Of a stretch of 9,434 bases of DNA, positions 1-6,709 are shown one piece after another; the first letter of the stretch is position 1, and the number at the start of each line of letters is the position of its first letter. Source of the DNA: Anaerolineales bacterium (GTDB lineage: Bacteria > Chloroflexota > Anaerolineae > Anaerolineales > DRMV01). The position numbers were made by a program, and so were the translations under genes. The stretch is from assembly GCA_015494815.1 (NCBI GenBank), contig WGAK01000252.1:1-9434 (forward strand). The letters run 5' to 3'. Below the pieces are notes generated by a model. That model saw nothing but the letters and a program-made list of their open reading frames with translations, searched no databases and was not told the DNA's origin.

Positions 1-224
1 CACCAGCGAGCCAGGGGCACGAACAACCCGAACCAACCCGCGGCCAGCAGGGTCAGCAGCACGGCCAGCCGCAAGGCGCTGCCCACGGTCACCTGGCCGC
101 GCGCCAGATGGGCCCACGGCACGGCCATGCGCTGCGCGGCCAGGAACAGACCGACGGGCCACAGCAGCGCCAGCAGCAGGCGGGCGCCGCGCCGCGCGGG
201 CGTCGAACGGCGGGAGAGGGTCAT
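1..224 (-). CDS. Partial membrane protein of unknown function, C-terminus beyond left edge
   Basis: An open frame starts with ATG at 224 and runs without a stop to the left edge, giving 74 visible residues. The N-terminus is basic (MTLSRRSTPARRGAR) and is followed by a hydrophobic stretch at about residues 16-30 (LLLALLWPVGLFLAA). A second hydrophobic stretch lies at about residues 51-72 (LRLAVLLTLLAAGWFG and onward). This looks like an inner-membrane protein with positive residues on the cytoplasmic side of the first helix, or a signal anchor followed by a helix. I do not recognise a family. The ATG lies 64 bp after the aldolase stop on the same strand, so the gene may be read from the aldolase promoter. 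Only a weak ribosome site (TTGAG) precedes the start, so the exact start is uncertain. Confidence 0.6.
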   Translation of the reverse strand, partial: MTLSRRSTPARRGARLLLALLWPVGLFLAAQRMAVPWAHLARGQVTVGSALRLAVLLTLLAAGWFGLFVPLARW

Positions 225-288
225 GGCGGGCTCAAGAACGCCGACGCGCCCAGGCCACCGCGCGCGACGGGGCCGGGCGCGCCGGAGG

Positions 289-1704
289 TCAGTCGGCCAG
301 GTCCGAGGTGTCTTCCGCGGCCGCGGCCGCGCCGATATAGTCGGTCAGGCGCGGGGCTACGACGACGGGCCGAATGTGGGCTTCGACCAGGCCGCGCGTG
401 TGGGGCAGGCCCAACAGACGGAACAGCCGCCGGAACTGCTCTTCCCAATCCGCGTACACCCGGGCCTTGACCTCCGCGGGCAGGCCCCAAATCGCGGCTT
501 TGAAGGGGCCCAGGGCCCGCTTGCGGGTCTTGTAGTAGAACTGCTCGTCGGTCCAGCCGGGCTTGCGCTCGTGCTGGTGATGCTCATCGAGATAGGCGTA
601 GATTTCGGCCTTCAGGTCCGCGGGCATGTGGCGATAGAGGATGTTCATGAAGTTGGTGGCCAGGTGCACCTCGCAGGCCTCGTATTCCACGAACTTGCCG
701 AAAGCCTCTTCGGGCAGCGTGGATGCGCCGTGCTGCACCGCGCCGGCCAGGCCGTATTCCTCCCGGGCCACGCGGCTCAGCCGCCGCAGGGTGTCGAAGT
801 CCACCTTGACCTGGGCCAGGGTGCCGTCGGGCAGCACCACCCCGCCGTGGGAAGTGCCCGTCTGGATGCTGATTTTGCTCAGGCCGGGCGTGTTGGGGGC
901 CAGGGCGGCCAGCGTGGCGTTGTAGCCGTCCATGAAGGCCCGTAGTTCCTCTTCGGTGGAATTGTGCCCGCCCACTTCGCCGATTTCGCCGCCCGTGGAC
1001 ACGGTCACGCCCGCGGGCTCCAGCCCGCGCACATACACGGTGAGTTCCGCAGTGCGGGTGTAGTTGACCCGCTGCTGCTCGGCCACGGTGGGCTGGCTCA
1101 AGTCCACCAGGGTGGACGCGTCAATGTCAATGTTGAAGAAGCCGGCCCGGAGGGCTTCGGCGATGAGGTCCTTGACGGCCTGCACCTCGGCCTCGGGGTC
1201 CTGCCGATAGCGCTTGGCCGAGAGTTGAAAGTGGTCGCCCTGGATGAAGACCGGCCCGGTATGCTCTTCCACCACCGCGGCGGCCAGCACCTGCGCGGCG
1301 TACTCCGCGGGGCGCTGGTCGGTGTAGCCGATTTCGGAGCGGGCAATCTCGAAGATGACGGGCCCGGCCTCGATTTCGTGCATCACCCGGAACACCGCGC
1401 GGGCGGCCAGGAAGGGCAAGGCGCGCAAATTGATGGCCGGTACGGTGAAGGTTGGCGCGACTTCGCCACGGCCGCGCGCCAGGTACAAATCATGGATGGA
1501 CGCGGGCACGATGCCCAGGTCTTGCGCGGCGGCCCGAATGAGGAACTGGGCCGCGCCTTTGGTCGTGCCCTGGCCCAAGGCCGCCAGTTCGGCCAGCGCG
1601 GGCATGGCCCCGCGGGCCGCGTGGGCATCGGCCACCCGCGCGCCCGTGGTCGTGCGCTCGAACGCGGGAGCAAAACGCTCCACCAATGCGGTCAAGGGGT
1701 CCAT
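289..1704 (-). CDS. Class II (zinc-dependent) fructose-bisphosphate aldolase family protein
   Basis: This 471-residue protein is of the class II aldolase fold, which cleaves or forms fructose 1,6-bisphosphate or a related ketose bisphosphate in the cytoplasm. Visible landmarks in family order are QGDHFQ (D157 the likely catalytic acid, H158 a zinc ligand), GGEIGEVGG at 238-246, SIQTGTSHGG with H286 as the second zinc histidine, and VQHGAST with H325 matching the HGGSG histidine. All expected metal ligands are therefore present. About 130 further residues after H325 (including DEHHQHERKPGW) make it longer than the roughly 290-360 residues of classical enzymes, so it belongs to a long subgroup. 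Substrate is not proven; tagatose-bisphosphate or another ketose-phosphate aldolase is possible. The ATG at 1704 is chosen because AGGAGG lies 5 nt upstream; an in-frame TTG 15 nt further up would place that site inside the gene. Confidence 0.85.
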   Translation of the reverse strand: MDPLTALVERFAPAFERTTTGARVADAHAARGAMPALAELAALGQGTTKGAAQFLIRAAAQDLGIVPASIHDLYLARGRGEVAPTFTVPAINLRALPFLAARAVFRVMHEIEAGPVIFEIARSEIGYTDQRPAEYAAQVLAAAVVEEHTGPVFIQGDHFQLSAKRYRQDPEAEVQAVKDLIAEALRAGFFNIDIDASTLVDLSQPTVAEQQRVNYTRTAELTVYVRGLEPAGVTVSTGGEIGEVGGHNSTEEELRAFMDGYNATLAALAPNTPGLSKISIQTGTSHGGVVLPDGTLAQVKVDFDTLRRLSRVAREEYGLAGAVQHGASTLPEEAFGKFVEYEACEVHLATNFMNILYRHMPADLKAEIYAYLDEHHQHERKPGWTDEQFYYKTRKRALGPFKAAIWGLPAEVKARVYADWEEQFRRLFRLLGLPHTRGLVEAHIRPVVVAPRLTDYIGAAAAAEDTSDLAD

Positions 1705-1715
1705 GAACGCCTCCT
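1705..1715 (-). promoter_or_regulatory. Ribosome binding site of the aldolase gene
   Basis: On the minus strand, AGGAGG (1715-1710) lies 5 nt before the ATG at 1704. The same hexamer at the same spacing precedes the thioesterase start, which supports both start choices. Confidence 0.85.
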
Positions 1716-1740
1716 GCAAGGGTAAGGGTCCGCGACGCGG

Positions 1741-1749
1741 ATTATACCA
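1741..1749 (-). promoter_or_regulatory. Extended -10 promoter for the aldolase gene
   Basis: The minus strand reads TGGTATAAT, a perfect TGn extended -10 joined to consensus TATAAT, in otherwise very GC-rich DNA. No TTGACA-like -35 is seen about 17 bp upstream (CGCGGA there), so the extended -10 is likely to carry recognition. The start of transcription would fall near 1734, giving a leader of about 30 nt. The rsmD stop codon TAA (1744-1742) lies inside this -10 hexamer. The same 9-mer occurs upstream of the thioesterase operon. Confidence 0.75.
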
Positions 1750-2332
1750 GGTCGCCCGCCTCGTCCGCGGGCTCAGGGCGGGCGTAGAACACCAGCAGCA
1801 CCCCCCCGTAGCGCCGCTGGTCGAAGGGCTCCAGGTGCTGCAGCGGCACGGCCTCGTACTCGCGGGGGTGAATCTGCACGATGACCCAGCCGTCGTCGCT
1901 CAGCCAGCCGGGCTGCCGGTCCACCATCGTCAACGCCTTGCGCCACAGGCCGTGATATTGCGGCGGCGCGATGAAGATGTAATCGAAGGCCCGGTCGGGG
2001 GGCTGGGCCAGAAGTGCGAACGCGTCCATGCGCAGCACCTCGTGGCGCTGGGGGTCGTCGAGCCCGCAGTGCTGCACATTGCGTTGCAGCACCCGCAACA
2101 CCTTGGGGTTGCGTTCCACGAAGCGCACAAAAGCCGCGCCGCGGCTCAAGGCCTCCAGGCCCACGCTCCCGGTGCCGGCGAACAAGTCGAGCCAGGTCGA
2201 GCCCAGCACATCGGGGCCGATGATGTTGAACAGCGCCTCTTTGGCCCGGTCGGTGATGGGCCGCACCGTATCGCCCGGCAGCGAGAAGAGTTTGCGACCT
2301 CGGGCCCGACCGGCGATGATGCGCGGACTCAT
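1742..2332 (-). CDS. rsmD: 16S rRNA (guanine(966)-N(2))-methyltransferase RsmD
   Basis: This 196-residue enzyme is predicted to methylate N2 of G966 in 16S rRNA using S-adenosylmethionine during 30S assembly. The N-terminus MSPRIIAGRARGRKL is followed by VRPITDRAKEALF (23-35), a family signature. The SAM-binding motif I is TWLDLFAGTGSVGLEA (46-61), followed by FVERNPK (71-77). The catalytic motif IV reads FIAPPQYHGLW at 120-130, where E. coli RsmD has DPPF, so the usual acidic residue is Ala and a Gln is inserted. Length matches the family (about 180-200). The frame stays open far upstream, but the ATG at 2332 matches the conserved N-terminus and forms an ATGA overlap with the stop of the preceding ATPase gene, suggesting translational coupling. 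Confidence 0.93.
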   Translation of the reverse strand: MSPRIIAGRARGRKLFSLPGDTVRPITDRAKEALFNIIGPDVLGSTWLDLFAGTGSVGLEALSRGAAFVRFVERNPKVLRVLQRNVQHCGLDDPQRHEVLRMDAFALLAQPPDRAFDYIFIAPPQYHGLWRKALTMVDRQPGWLSDDGWVIVQIHPREYEAVPLQHLEPFDQRRYGGVLLVFYARPEPADEAGDLV

Positions 2333-3603
2333 GCGGCCTCCTCTGGGGTGGGGGAAGACGGTGCGGCGGCCCAGGCCGCGTCCAGGGCCGCGCGCAAGCG
2401 TTCGTCCTCGTCGTCGGCGTCCTGCACCACCGCGGGGGTCAGGGCGCGCGCCCGAAAGCGCAGCGCCAGGGTCACGGTGGCGCGCAGGTCGTCGGGGGTG
2501 ACATGCATGCGCCCGGCCGCGGCCGCGTGGGCCCGAGAGGCTTCCAGCCAGGCATACTCGGCTCGCGTCGAAGCCAACCCTAAGCCGTCCACCACCTGCA
2601 CGGCCACGCGCACCAGGTCGTCGTCCAGATGCACCTGCGGGAGCAACTCGCGCGCGGCCCGCACCTCGTCGCGCAGCGCCTGGGTCTCGGCCGCGTACTC
2701 GGCCCCAAACGCGTCCGGCGCGGCCTGCCAGGCCTGCACCCGCCGGTACAGCGTGCGGCGTTGCGCGGGGGTCAAGGGCAGGGCGCGGGCCCGCAGGGAA
2801 AAACGTTCCACATGCCGCCGGGCCACGGGCGCGTGTTCGGGGTCGGCCGAGGCGATGAGCAGGGCCCGGCTGCGGTAGGTCACGGCCAGGCCGCCCCGGT
2901 GCACGGTGTAATGCCCCCGATGGACGGCTTCCAGCACCGCGTCCAGCACGGGTTCGGGATAACGGCCCAGTTCGTCCAGATACAGCACATGGCGGTCCGC
3001 CTGGGCCAGCACCCCTTTGCGCCAACGGGGGCGCTGGCCGGGCCGGGCTTCCAGGGTGCCCAGCAGGGCCTCCAGCGAAACCGTGGGCGGCAATTCCACG
3101 AAGCGGGCCCGGTCTTCCACGGCCAGGGGCTCACCGGCCTGATATTTGCGGGCGCAGTCGGAGCACACGGCCTCCAGCCCGCCGCGGGCAATGTCTTCGG
3201 GCAGGCAGCCGTAGTAGCACAGGCTGCGGGGTACCGGCGGCACGATGTCGGCCACCCCCCGGGCCGCGGTGCTTTTGCCCACGCCCGCGGGGCCGACCAG
3301 CAACACCCCGCCCAGACCCGGATGCACCACGGCCAGCAGCAACGCCAGGCGCATCTCCCGCTGGCCCACCAGCGCCAGAAAGGGGAAGGGATGCACCTCG
3401 GCCAGCCCCGCGTCTTCTTGCGGCGAGGCCGGGTGGCCGCGGCCCAGGGCGCGGTCAATCAGGTCTTGCAGCGAGCGCACCGAGGTGATGAGTTCGGGCT
3501 CCGGCCCCGCGGGGGTGCGGCGGCGCTGCAAAGGATGGTCCGCGGGTAGGGGCTGCCAGCCTTCGGGCACCGCGTCGTCGGCCGGCGCAGGGGTGGAGGT
3601 CAT
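2329..3603 (-). CDS. Magnesium chelatase subunit I (BchI/ChlI)-like AAA+ ATPase
   Basis: This 424-residue protein resembles the ATPase subunit of magnesium/cobalt chelatases, a class of MoxR-related AAA+ motors that work with a VWA-domain partner. A Pro-rich N-terminus of about 65 residues precedes HPFPFLALVGQREMRLALLL (71-90), typical of ChlI. Walker A is GPAGVGKST (104-112). Walker B is VLYLDE (206-211), followed by PEPVLDAVLEAV and TVHRGGLAVTYRSRALLI, matching the ChlI insert order. Sensor 1 is ASADPE with D254 where ChlI has Asn. The arginine in VERFSL (R267) is the likely finger. Cysteines 129, 133, 147 and 150 (Cx3C and Cx2C) look like a zinc site. The C-terminal part (MHVTPDDLRATVTLALRFRAR) is the helical lid. 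No chelatase H or D subunit or pigment gene is nearby, so a role in chlorophyll or cobalamin synthesis is not shown. It overlaps both neighbours by 4 bp. Confidence 0.85.
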   Translation of the reverse strand: MTSTPAPADDAVPEGWQPLPADHPLQRRRTPAGPEPELITSVRSLQDLIDRALGRGHPASPQEDAGLAEVHPFPFLALVGQREMRLALLLAVVHPGLGGVLLVGPAGVGKSTAARGVADIVPPVPRSLCYYGCLPEDIARGGLEAVCSDCARKYQAGEPLAVEDRARFVELPPTVSLEALLGTLEARPGQRPRWRKGVLAQADRHVLYLDELGRYPEPVLDAVLEAVHRGHYTVHRGGLAVTYRSRALLIASADPEHAPVARRHVERFSLRARALPLTPAQRRTLYRRVQAWQAAPDAFGAEYAAETQALRDEVRAARELLPQVHLDDDLVRVAVQVVDGLGLASTRAEYAWLEASRAHAAAAGRMHVTPDDLRATVTLALRFRARALTPAVVQDADDEDERLRAALDAAWAAAPSSPTPEEAA

Positions 3604-4115
3604 GGCGCGGCCTCCTGGTCGGCCGCGTAGGCCTGCCGGGCCTGCTCGCGCTGCTGCAGGCGAAAGGCCTGGCGGGCCCGGGCCTGCTCGAAGCGGCGGC
3701 GCTGCGCGTCGGTCTCCAGCAGCAAGGGCGGCACGGGCACGGGCTTCCCGTGCTCGTCTACGGCCACATAAACCACATACGCGGTGTTGGTGTGCACCTG
3801 TTCGCCGGTGAGGGGATTTTCGGCCACCACCCGCACCTCGGCCTCCATCGAAGTGCGTCCCACATACGAGACCTCGGCGGTCAAGATGACCAGATAGCCG
3901 ATGCGGATGGGCTGCTGGAACATCATCTGGTCAATGGCCACGGTCACCACCCGATGCCCGGCGTGACGCACGCAGGCGATGGCCCCGACTTCGTCCACCA
4001 GTTTCATGATGACGCCCCCGTGCACGGTGCCCAGGTTGTTGGCGTGCTGGGGCTGCATCAACTGGGCCAGGGTGGTGCGCGAGGCGCTCACGGGCTTGGG
4101 TTGCAAAGGGGCCAC
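3600..4115 (-). CDS. Hotdog-fold acyl-CoA thioesterase (YciA/BACH-like)
   Basis: This 171-residue cytoplasmic enzyme is predicted to hydrolyse acyl-CoA to free acid and CoA. The hotdog signature starts at residue 20: MQPQHANNLGTVHGG (20-34) then KLVDEVGAIA, containing the conserved Asn, His-Gly-Gly and Asp (D41) of the active site. It continues with VAIDQMMFQQPIRIGYLVIL and VSYVGRTSMEAEVRV, as in acyl-CoA thioesterases. The tail from about residue 135 is charged and Gln/Arg-rich, probably helical. The GTG at 4115 is chosen because AGGAGG stands 5 nt upstream; no ATG lies between that site and the conserved domain, and the longer open frame upstream includes the promoter. Its stop overlaps the ATPase ATG (ATGA). 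Substrate chain length cannot be read from the sequence. Confidence 0.88.
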   Translation of the reverse strand: MAPLQPKPVSASRTTLAQLMQPQHANNLGTVHGGVIMKLVDEVGAIACVRHAGHRVVTVAIDQMMFQQPIRIGYLVILTAEVSYVGRTSMEAEVRVVAENPLTGEQVHTNTAYVVYVAVDEHGKPVPVPPLLLETDAQRRRFEQARARQAFRLQQREQARQAYAADQEAAP

Positions 4116-4126
4116 AGACGCCTCCT
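4113..4126 (-). promoter_or_regulatory. AGGAGG ribosome site fixing a GTG start
   Basis: AGGAGG on the minus strand (4126-4121) is followed by 5 nt and GTG (4115-4113). It decides the thioesterase start against a much longer upstream open frame. Confidence 0.85.
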
Positions 4127-4152
4127 GGCGTGGGGTTGGGGGAACGGCTCCG

Positions 4153-4169
4153 CCGCGGCCGGACCGCGG
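4153..4169 (-). other. GC-rich inverted repeat at the start of the thioesterase leader
   Basis: CCGCGG, a 5-nt spacer and CCGCGG again lie just downstream of the -10 box, near the expected transcription start. It could form a small 5' hairpin or be an operator. CCGCGG is common in this GC-rich window, so chance is a real alternative. Confidence 0.25.
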
Positions 4170-4175
4170 GTTTTC

Positions 4176-4184
4176 ATTATACCA
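4176..4184 (-). promoter_or_regulatory. Extended -10 promoter of the thioesterase-ATPase-rsmD operon
   Basis: The minus strand reads TGGTATAAT, identical over 9 bases to the element before the aldolase gene. The GTG start is 61 bp away and the predicted leader is about 54 nt. No -35 hexamer is apparent (CGCGCG at the expected place). The site lies between the E1 gene end and the thioesterase start, an expected place for an operon promoter. Confidence 0.75.
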
Positions 4185-4221
4185 ACGCGCCCGCCCCGCG
4201 CGCGACCGCATGGCCGAAGGC

Positions 4222-4245
4222 AAGGGGCGCCCGCAGGCGCCCCTT
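4222..4245 (-). terminator. Hairpin after the E1 gene, possible terminator
   Basis: AAGGGGCGCC and GGCGCCCCTT form a perfect 10-bp inverted repeat around a 4-nt loop (CGCA on the plus strand). It begins 22 nt after the E1 stop codon and lies before the next operon's promoter, where a terminator is expected. Only two U residues belong to the stem end and no longer U-tract follows on the minus strand, so it is not a classical intrinsic terminator. It may act as a U-less terminator or as a 3' end stabiliser. Confidence 0.55.
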
Positions 4246-4267
4246 CCACCAGCCATCTTGCCGACAC

Positions 4268-6691
4268 TCACGCACCCGGCTCGTCGAAGAACAGCGGCCA
4301 CCGCCGCGGGTTCACCTCGTGGAACAGGCGATAGACCTGGTAGAAAATCTGGTCCACATTGGGCTTGGAGAAGTAGTCGCCGTCGAAGCCGTAGGCCGGG
4401 CGATGCGGCTGCGCGGGGATGGTGAGCGGCGGCGAGTCCAGCCATTGGTAACCGCCTTGCTTTTCCAGCACTTCTTGCAGCATGTACGCGGTGGTGCCGC
4501 CCGGCACATCTTCGTCCAGGAAGACCACGCGGTTGGTCTTGCGCAGCGACTCGACGATGACCCCGCGCACATCGAAGGGCAACAGCGACTGCACATCAAT
4601 GACCTCGGCGTCAATGCCCACCTGGGCCAGGGCTTCCGCGGCCTTCATCACGATGCGCACCATTGCGCCATAGGTCACCAGGGTGACATCGCGGCCGGGG
4701 CGCAGCACTTCGGGCACGCCCAAGGGCACGGTGAACTCGCCCAAGTTGGAGGGCAGTTTTTCCTTGAGGCGATAGCCGTTGAGCACTTCCACCACGATGC
4801 CCGGCTCGTCGCCCTGCAGCAGGGTGTTGTAGAAGCCCGCGGCCCGGGTCATATCGCGAGGCACCAGCACGTGCATCCCCCGCACCAGGTGGATGAGCCC
4901 GGCCATGAGGGAGCCCGAGTGCCAGATGCCCACCAGGCGGTGCCCCCGGGTGCGCACGATGACCGGCGCTTTCTGCCCGCCCGCGGAGCGCCACAGCACG
5001 GTGGCCAGGTCGTCGGACATGATTTGCAGCGCGTAGAGCAAGTAGTCCAGATACTGGATTTCCGCGATAGGTCGCAGCCCGCGCAGCGCCAACCCGATGG
5101 CCTGGCCCAAAATGGTGGCTTCGCGGATGCCGGTGTCCATGACCCGCCACTTGCCGTATTTGGCCTGCAAGCCGCGGAAGGCCTGATTGACCCCGCCCAG
5201 GTGGCCCACATCCTCGCCAAAGGCCACCACGCGCGGGTCACGGGCCAGCACCAGGTCGAAGAACTTGTTGAGCACCTCGAACCCGGCCAATTCGGGCGCG
5301 TCGGGCGCGTAGGTGGGCTTGATTTCGGCCACCTGGGTGGCCGCGCTGGGCCAGGGGCTGTAGAGGTAGGTGCTGTAGTCCTGACGCCCGCCGGCCTCGA
5401 CCTGCTTGCGCCAGCGGATGAGCGGCGCGCGCACCGCGTCGGGGGCCTCGCGCAGGGCCATCAGCGCCCGCCGCACCACGCCCAGGGTGGCGTAGCGGTA
5501 GGGGACGTCCAGCGCGAGCACCTCGCCCTTGAGCGCGGCCAGGGTTTCGGCCGCGGCGGGGTACTGCTGCGCGGCTTGCTCCAGCAGGCGCACCAACTCC
5601 GCGGCCTCGCGCTGGCGCAGCGCGACGAAGGCCGCGTGCGCGCGCTTCAACGCCTGGCGCACTTCCTTCTTGGCCGCCTTCTCCAGCGCGGTGAGTTCCT
5701 CATCCGAGGCCAGGCCCTGCTCCACAATCCAGGCCCGAAAGCGCCGCAGGCCATCGTGCTCGGCTTCCCATTCCAGCCGTTCGCGGGACTTGTAGCGCGT
5801 GTGGCTGCCCGAGGTGGAATGCCCCGACGGCTGGGTGAGTTCCACCACATGCAAGATGACGGGGACATGCTCCTCGCGGGCAATGCGGCTGGCCTCCTGG
5901 TAGGCTTCGACCAGGGCGGGGTAATCCCAACCTTTGACCTGGCGCACCTCGAAGCCCCGGTCGTCAGGACCCTGACGCTGGAAGCCCTGGAGCATCTGAT
6001 ACAGGTCCTTGGTCAACTGATACTCGTTGGGCACCGAGATGCCGTACTCGTCGTCCCACACCGAGATGACCGCGGGCACCTGCAGCACGCCGATGGCGTT
6101 CAGCGTCTCCCAAAACATGCCCTCCGCGCAGGTGGCGTTGCCGATGGTGGCCCAGGCCACCTCGTTGCCCTGCCGCGAGAACTGAGTGAGCGCGTGCAGG
6201 TCTTCGATTTCACGGTACAGTTTGGACGCCAGGGCCAGGCCCACCAGCCGCGGCATCTGCGAGCCCGTGGGCGAGACATCGGCCACCACATTGTAGTGTT
6301 CGGTCTGGGGCTTCCAGGTGCCGTCGGGGTTGAGCAGGCGGACGCCAAAATGGTTGTTCATGTTGCGGCCGCCGCAGGCGGGGTCGAGGTTGACATCCGC
6401 GTGGCCGTACAACTGGGCGAAGAAGTTCTCCAGGGTCCAGATGCCCAAGGCCATCATGAAGGTCTGGTCGCGATAATAGCCCGTGCGCCAATCGCCCTTG
6501 CGAAAAGCGCGCGCCCAGGCCAGTTGGGGGACCTCCTTGCCATCGCCGAAGATACCGAACTGGGCCTTGCCCAACATCACTTCCTGGTACCCCAGGCGGC
6601 TGGCCTCGCGACTGAGCACGGCCAGGCGGTAGTCGTGGAGGACCTCCTCCCGGGACAACGAAAAAGTGGTGCTTCGAGACTGGACTTGCAT
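4268..6691 (-). CDS. 2-oxoacid dehydrogenase E1 component, alpha-beta fusion
   Basis: This 807-residue protein is the thiamine-diphosphate-dependent decarboxylase (E1) of a pyruvate or branched-chain 2-oxoacid dehydrogenase complex. The alpha and beta chains, usually separate proteins, are joined. The alpha part (about 15-330) holds GYYRDQTFMMALG (71-83), the ThDP region IGNATCAEG (183-191) to WDDEYGISVP (212-221), and SGHSTSGSHTRY (289-300), matching the E1-alpha phosphorylation loop. A charged, probably helical linker spans about 330-460. The beta part (about 470-807) shows VVAFGEDVG (488-496), DTGIREATILGQAIGLALRG (519-538) and LVTYGAMV, and ends with DVPGGTTAYM and YGFDGDY. The ATG at 6691 is preceded by GGAGGT at 6 nt spacing. 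The canonical GDG...NN magnesium motif reads GNA...DD here. The gene follows E2 and E3 but is separated from E3 by a repeat-flanked cassette. Pyruvate versus 2-oxoisovalerate specificity cannot be decided. Confidence 0.92.
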   Translation of the reverse strand: MQVQSRSTTFSLSREEVLHDYRLAVLSREASRLGYQEVMLGKAQFGIFGDGKEVPQLAWARAFRKGDWRTGYYRDQTFMMALGIWTLENFFAQLYGHADVNLDPACGGRNMNNHFGVRLLNPDGTWKPQTEHYNVVADVSPTGSQMPRLVGLALASKLYREIEDLHALTQFSRQGNEVAWATIGNATCAEGMFWETLNAIGVLQVPAVISVWDDEYGISVPNEYQLTKDLYQMLQGFQRQGPDDRGFEVRQVKGWDYPALVEAYQEASRIAREEHVPVILHVVELTQPSGHSTSGSHTRYKSRERLEWEAEHDGLRRFRAWIVEQGLASDEELTALEKAAKKEVRQALKRAHAAFVALRQREAAELVRLLEQAAQQYPAAAETLAALKGEVLALDVPYRYATLGVVRRALMALREAPDAVRAPLIRWRKQVEAGGRQDYSTYLYSPWPSAATQVAEIKPTYAPDAPELAGFEVLNKFFDLVLARDPRVVAFGEDVGHLGGVNQAFRGLQAKYGKWRVMDTGIREATILGQAIGLALRGLRPIAEIQYLDYLLYALQIMSDDLATVLWRSAGGQKAPVIVRTRGHRLVGIWHSGSLMAGLIHLVRGMHVLVPRDMTRAAGFYNTLLQGDEPGIVVEVLNGYRLKEKLPSNLGEFTVPLGVPEVLRPGRDVTLVTYGAMVRIVMKAAEALAQVGIDAEVIDVQSLLPFDVRGVIVESLRKTNRVVFLDEDVPGGTTAYMLQEVLEKQGGYQWLDSPPLTIPAQPHRPAYGFDGDYFSKPNVDQIFYQVYRLFHEVNPRRWPLFFDEPGA

Positions 6692-6709
6692 CAGAGACCT
6701 CCGCCAAGG

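Noticed and set aside
127..945. A 272-residue plus-strand open frame
   Set aside because: It is the mirror of the aldolase and of the membrane protein start; no domain or ribosome site supports it.
1355..2878. A 507-residue plus-strand open frame across the aldolase, rsmD and ATPase genes
   Set aside because: It spans three real genes and a promoter on the opposite strand, and has Ala/Arg/Ser-rich composition without motifs; a compositional artefact.
2333..3025. A 231-residue N-terminal extension of RsmD
   Set aside because: The upstream open frame overlaps the ATPase gene in another frame and is Arg/Gly/Ala-rich. The conserved RsmD N-terminus starts at the ATG at 2332 with a coupled ATGA overlap.
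4116..4445. A 110-residue N-terminal extension of the thioesterase
   Set aside because: It would run through the extended -10 promoter, the hairpin and the end of E1. The GTG at 4115 has a perfect ribosome site and the hotdog domain needs no extension.
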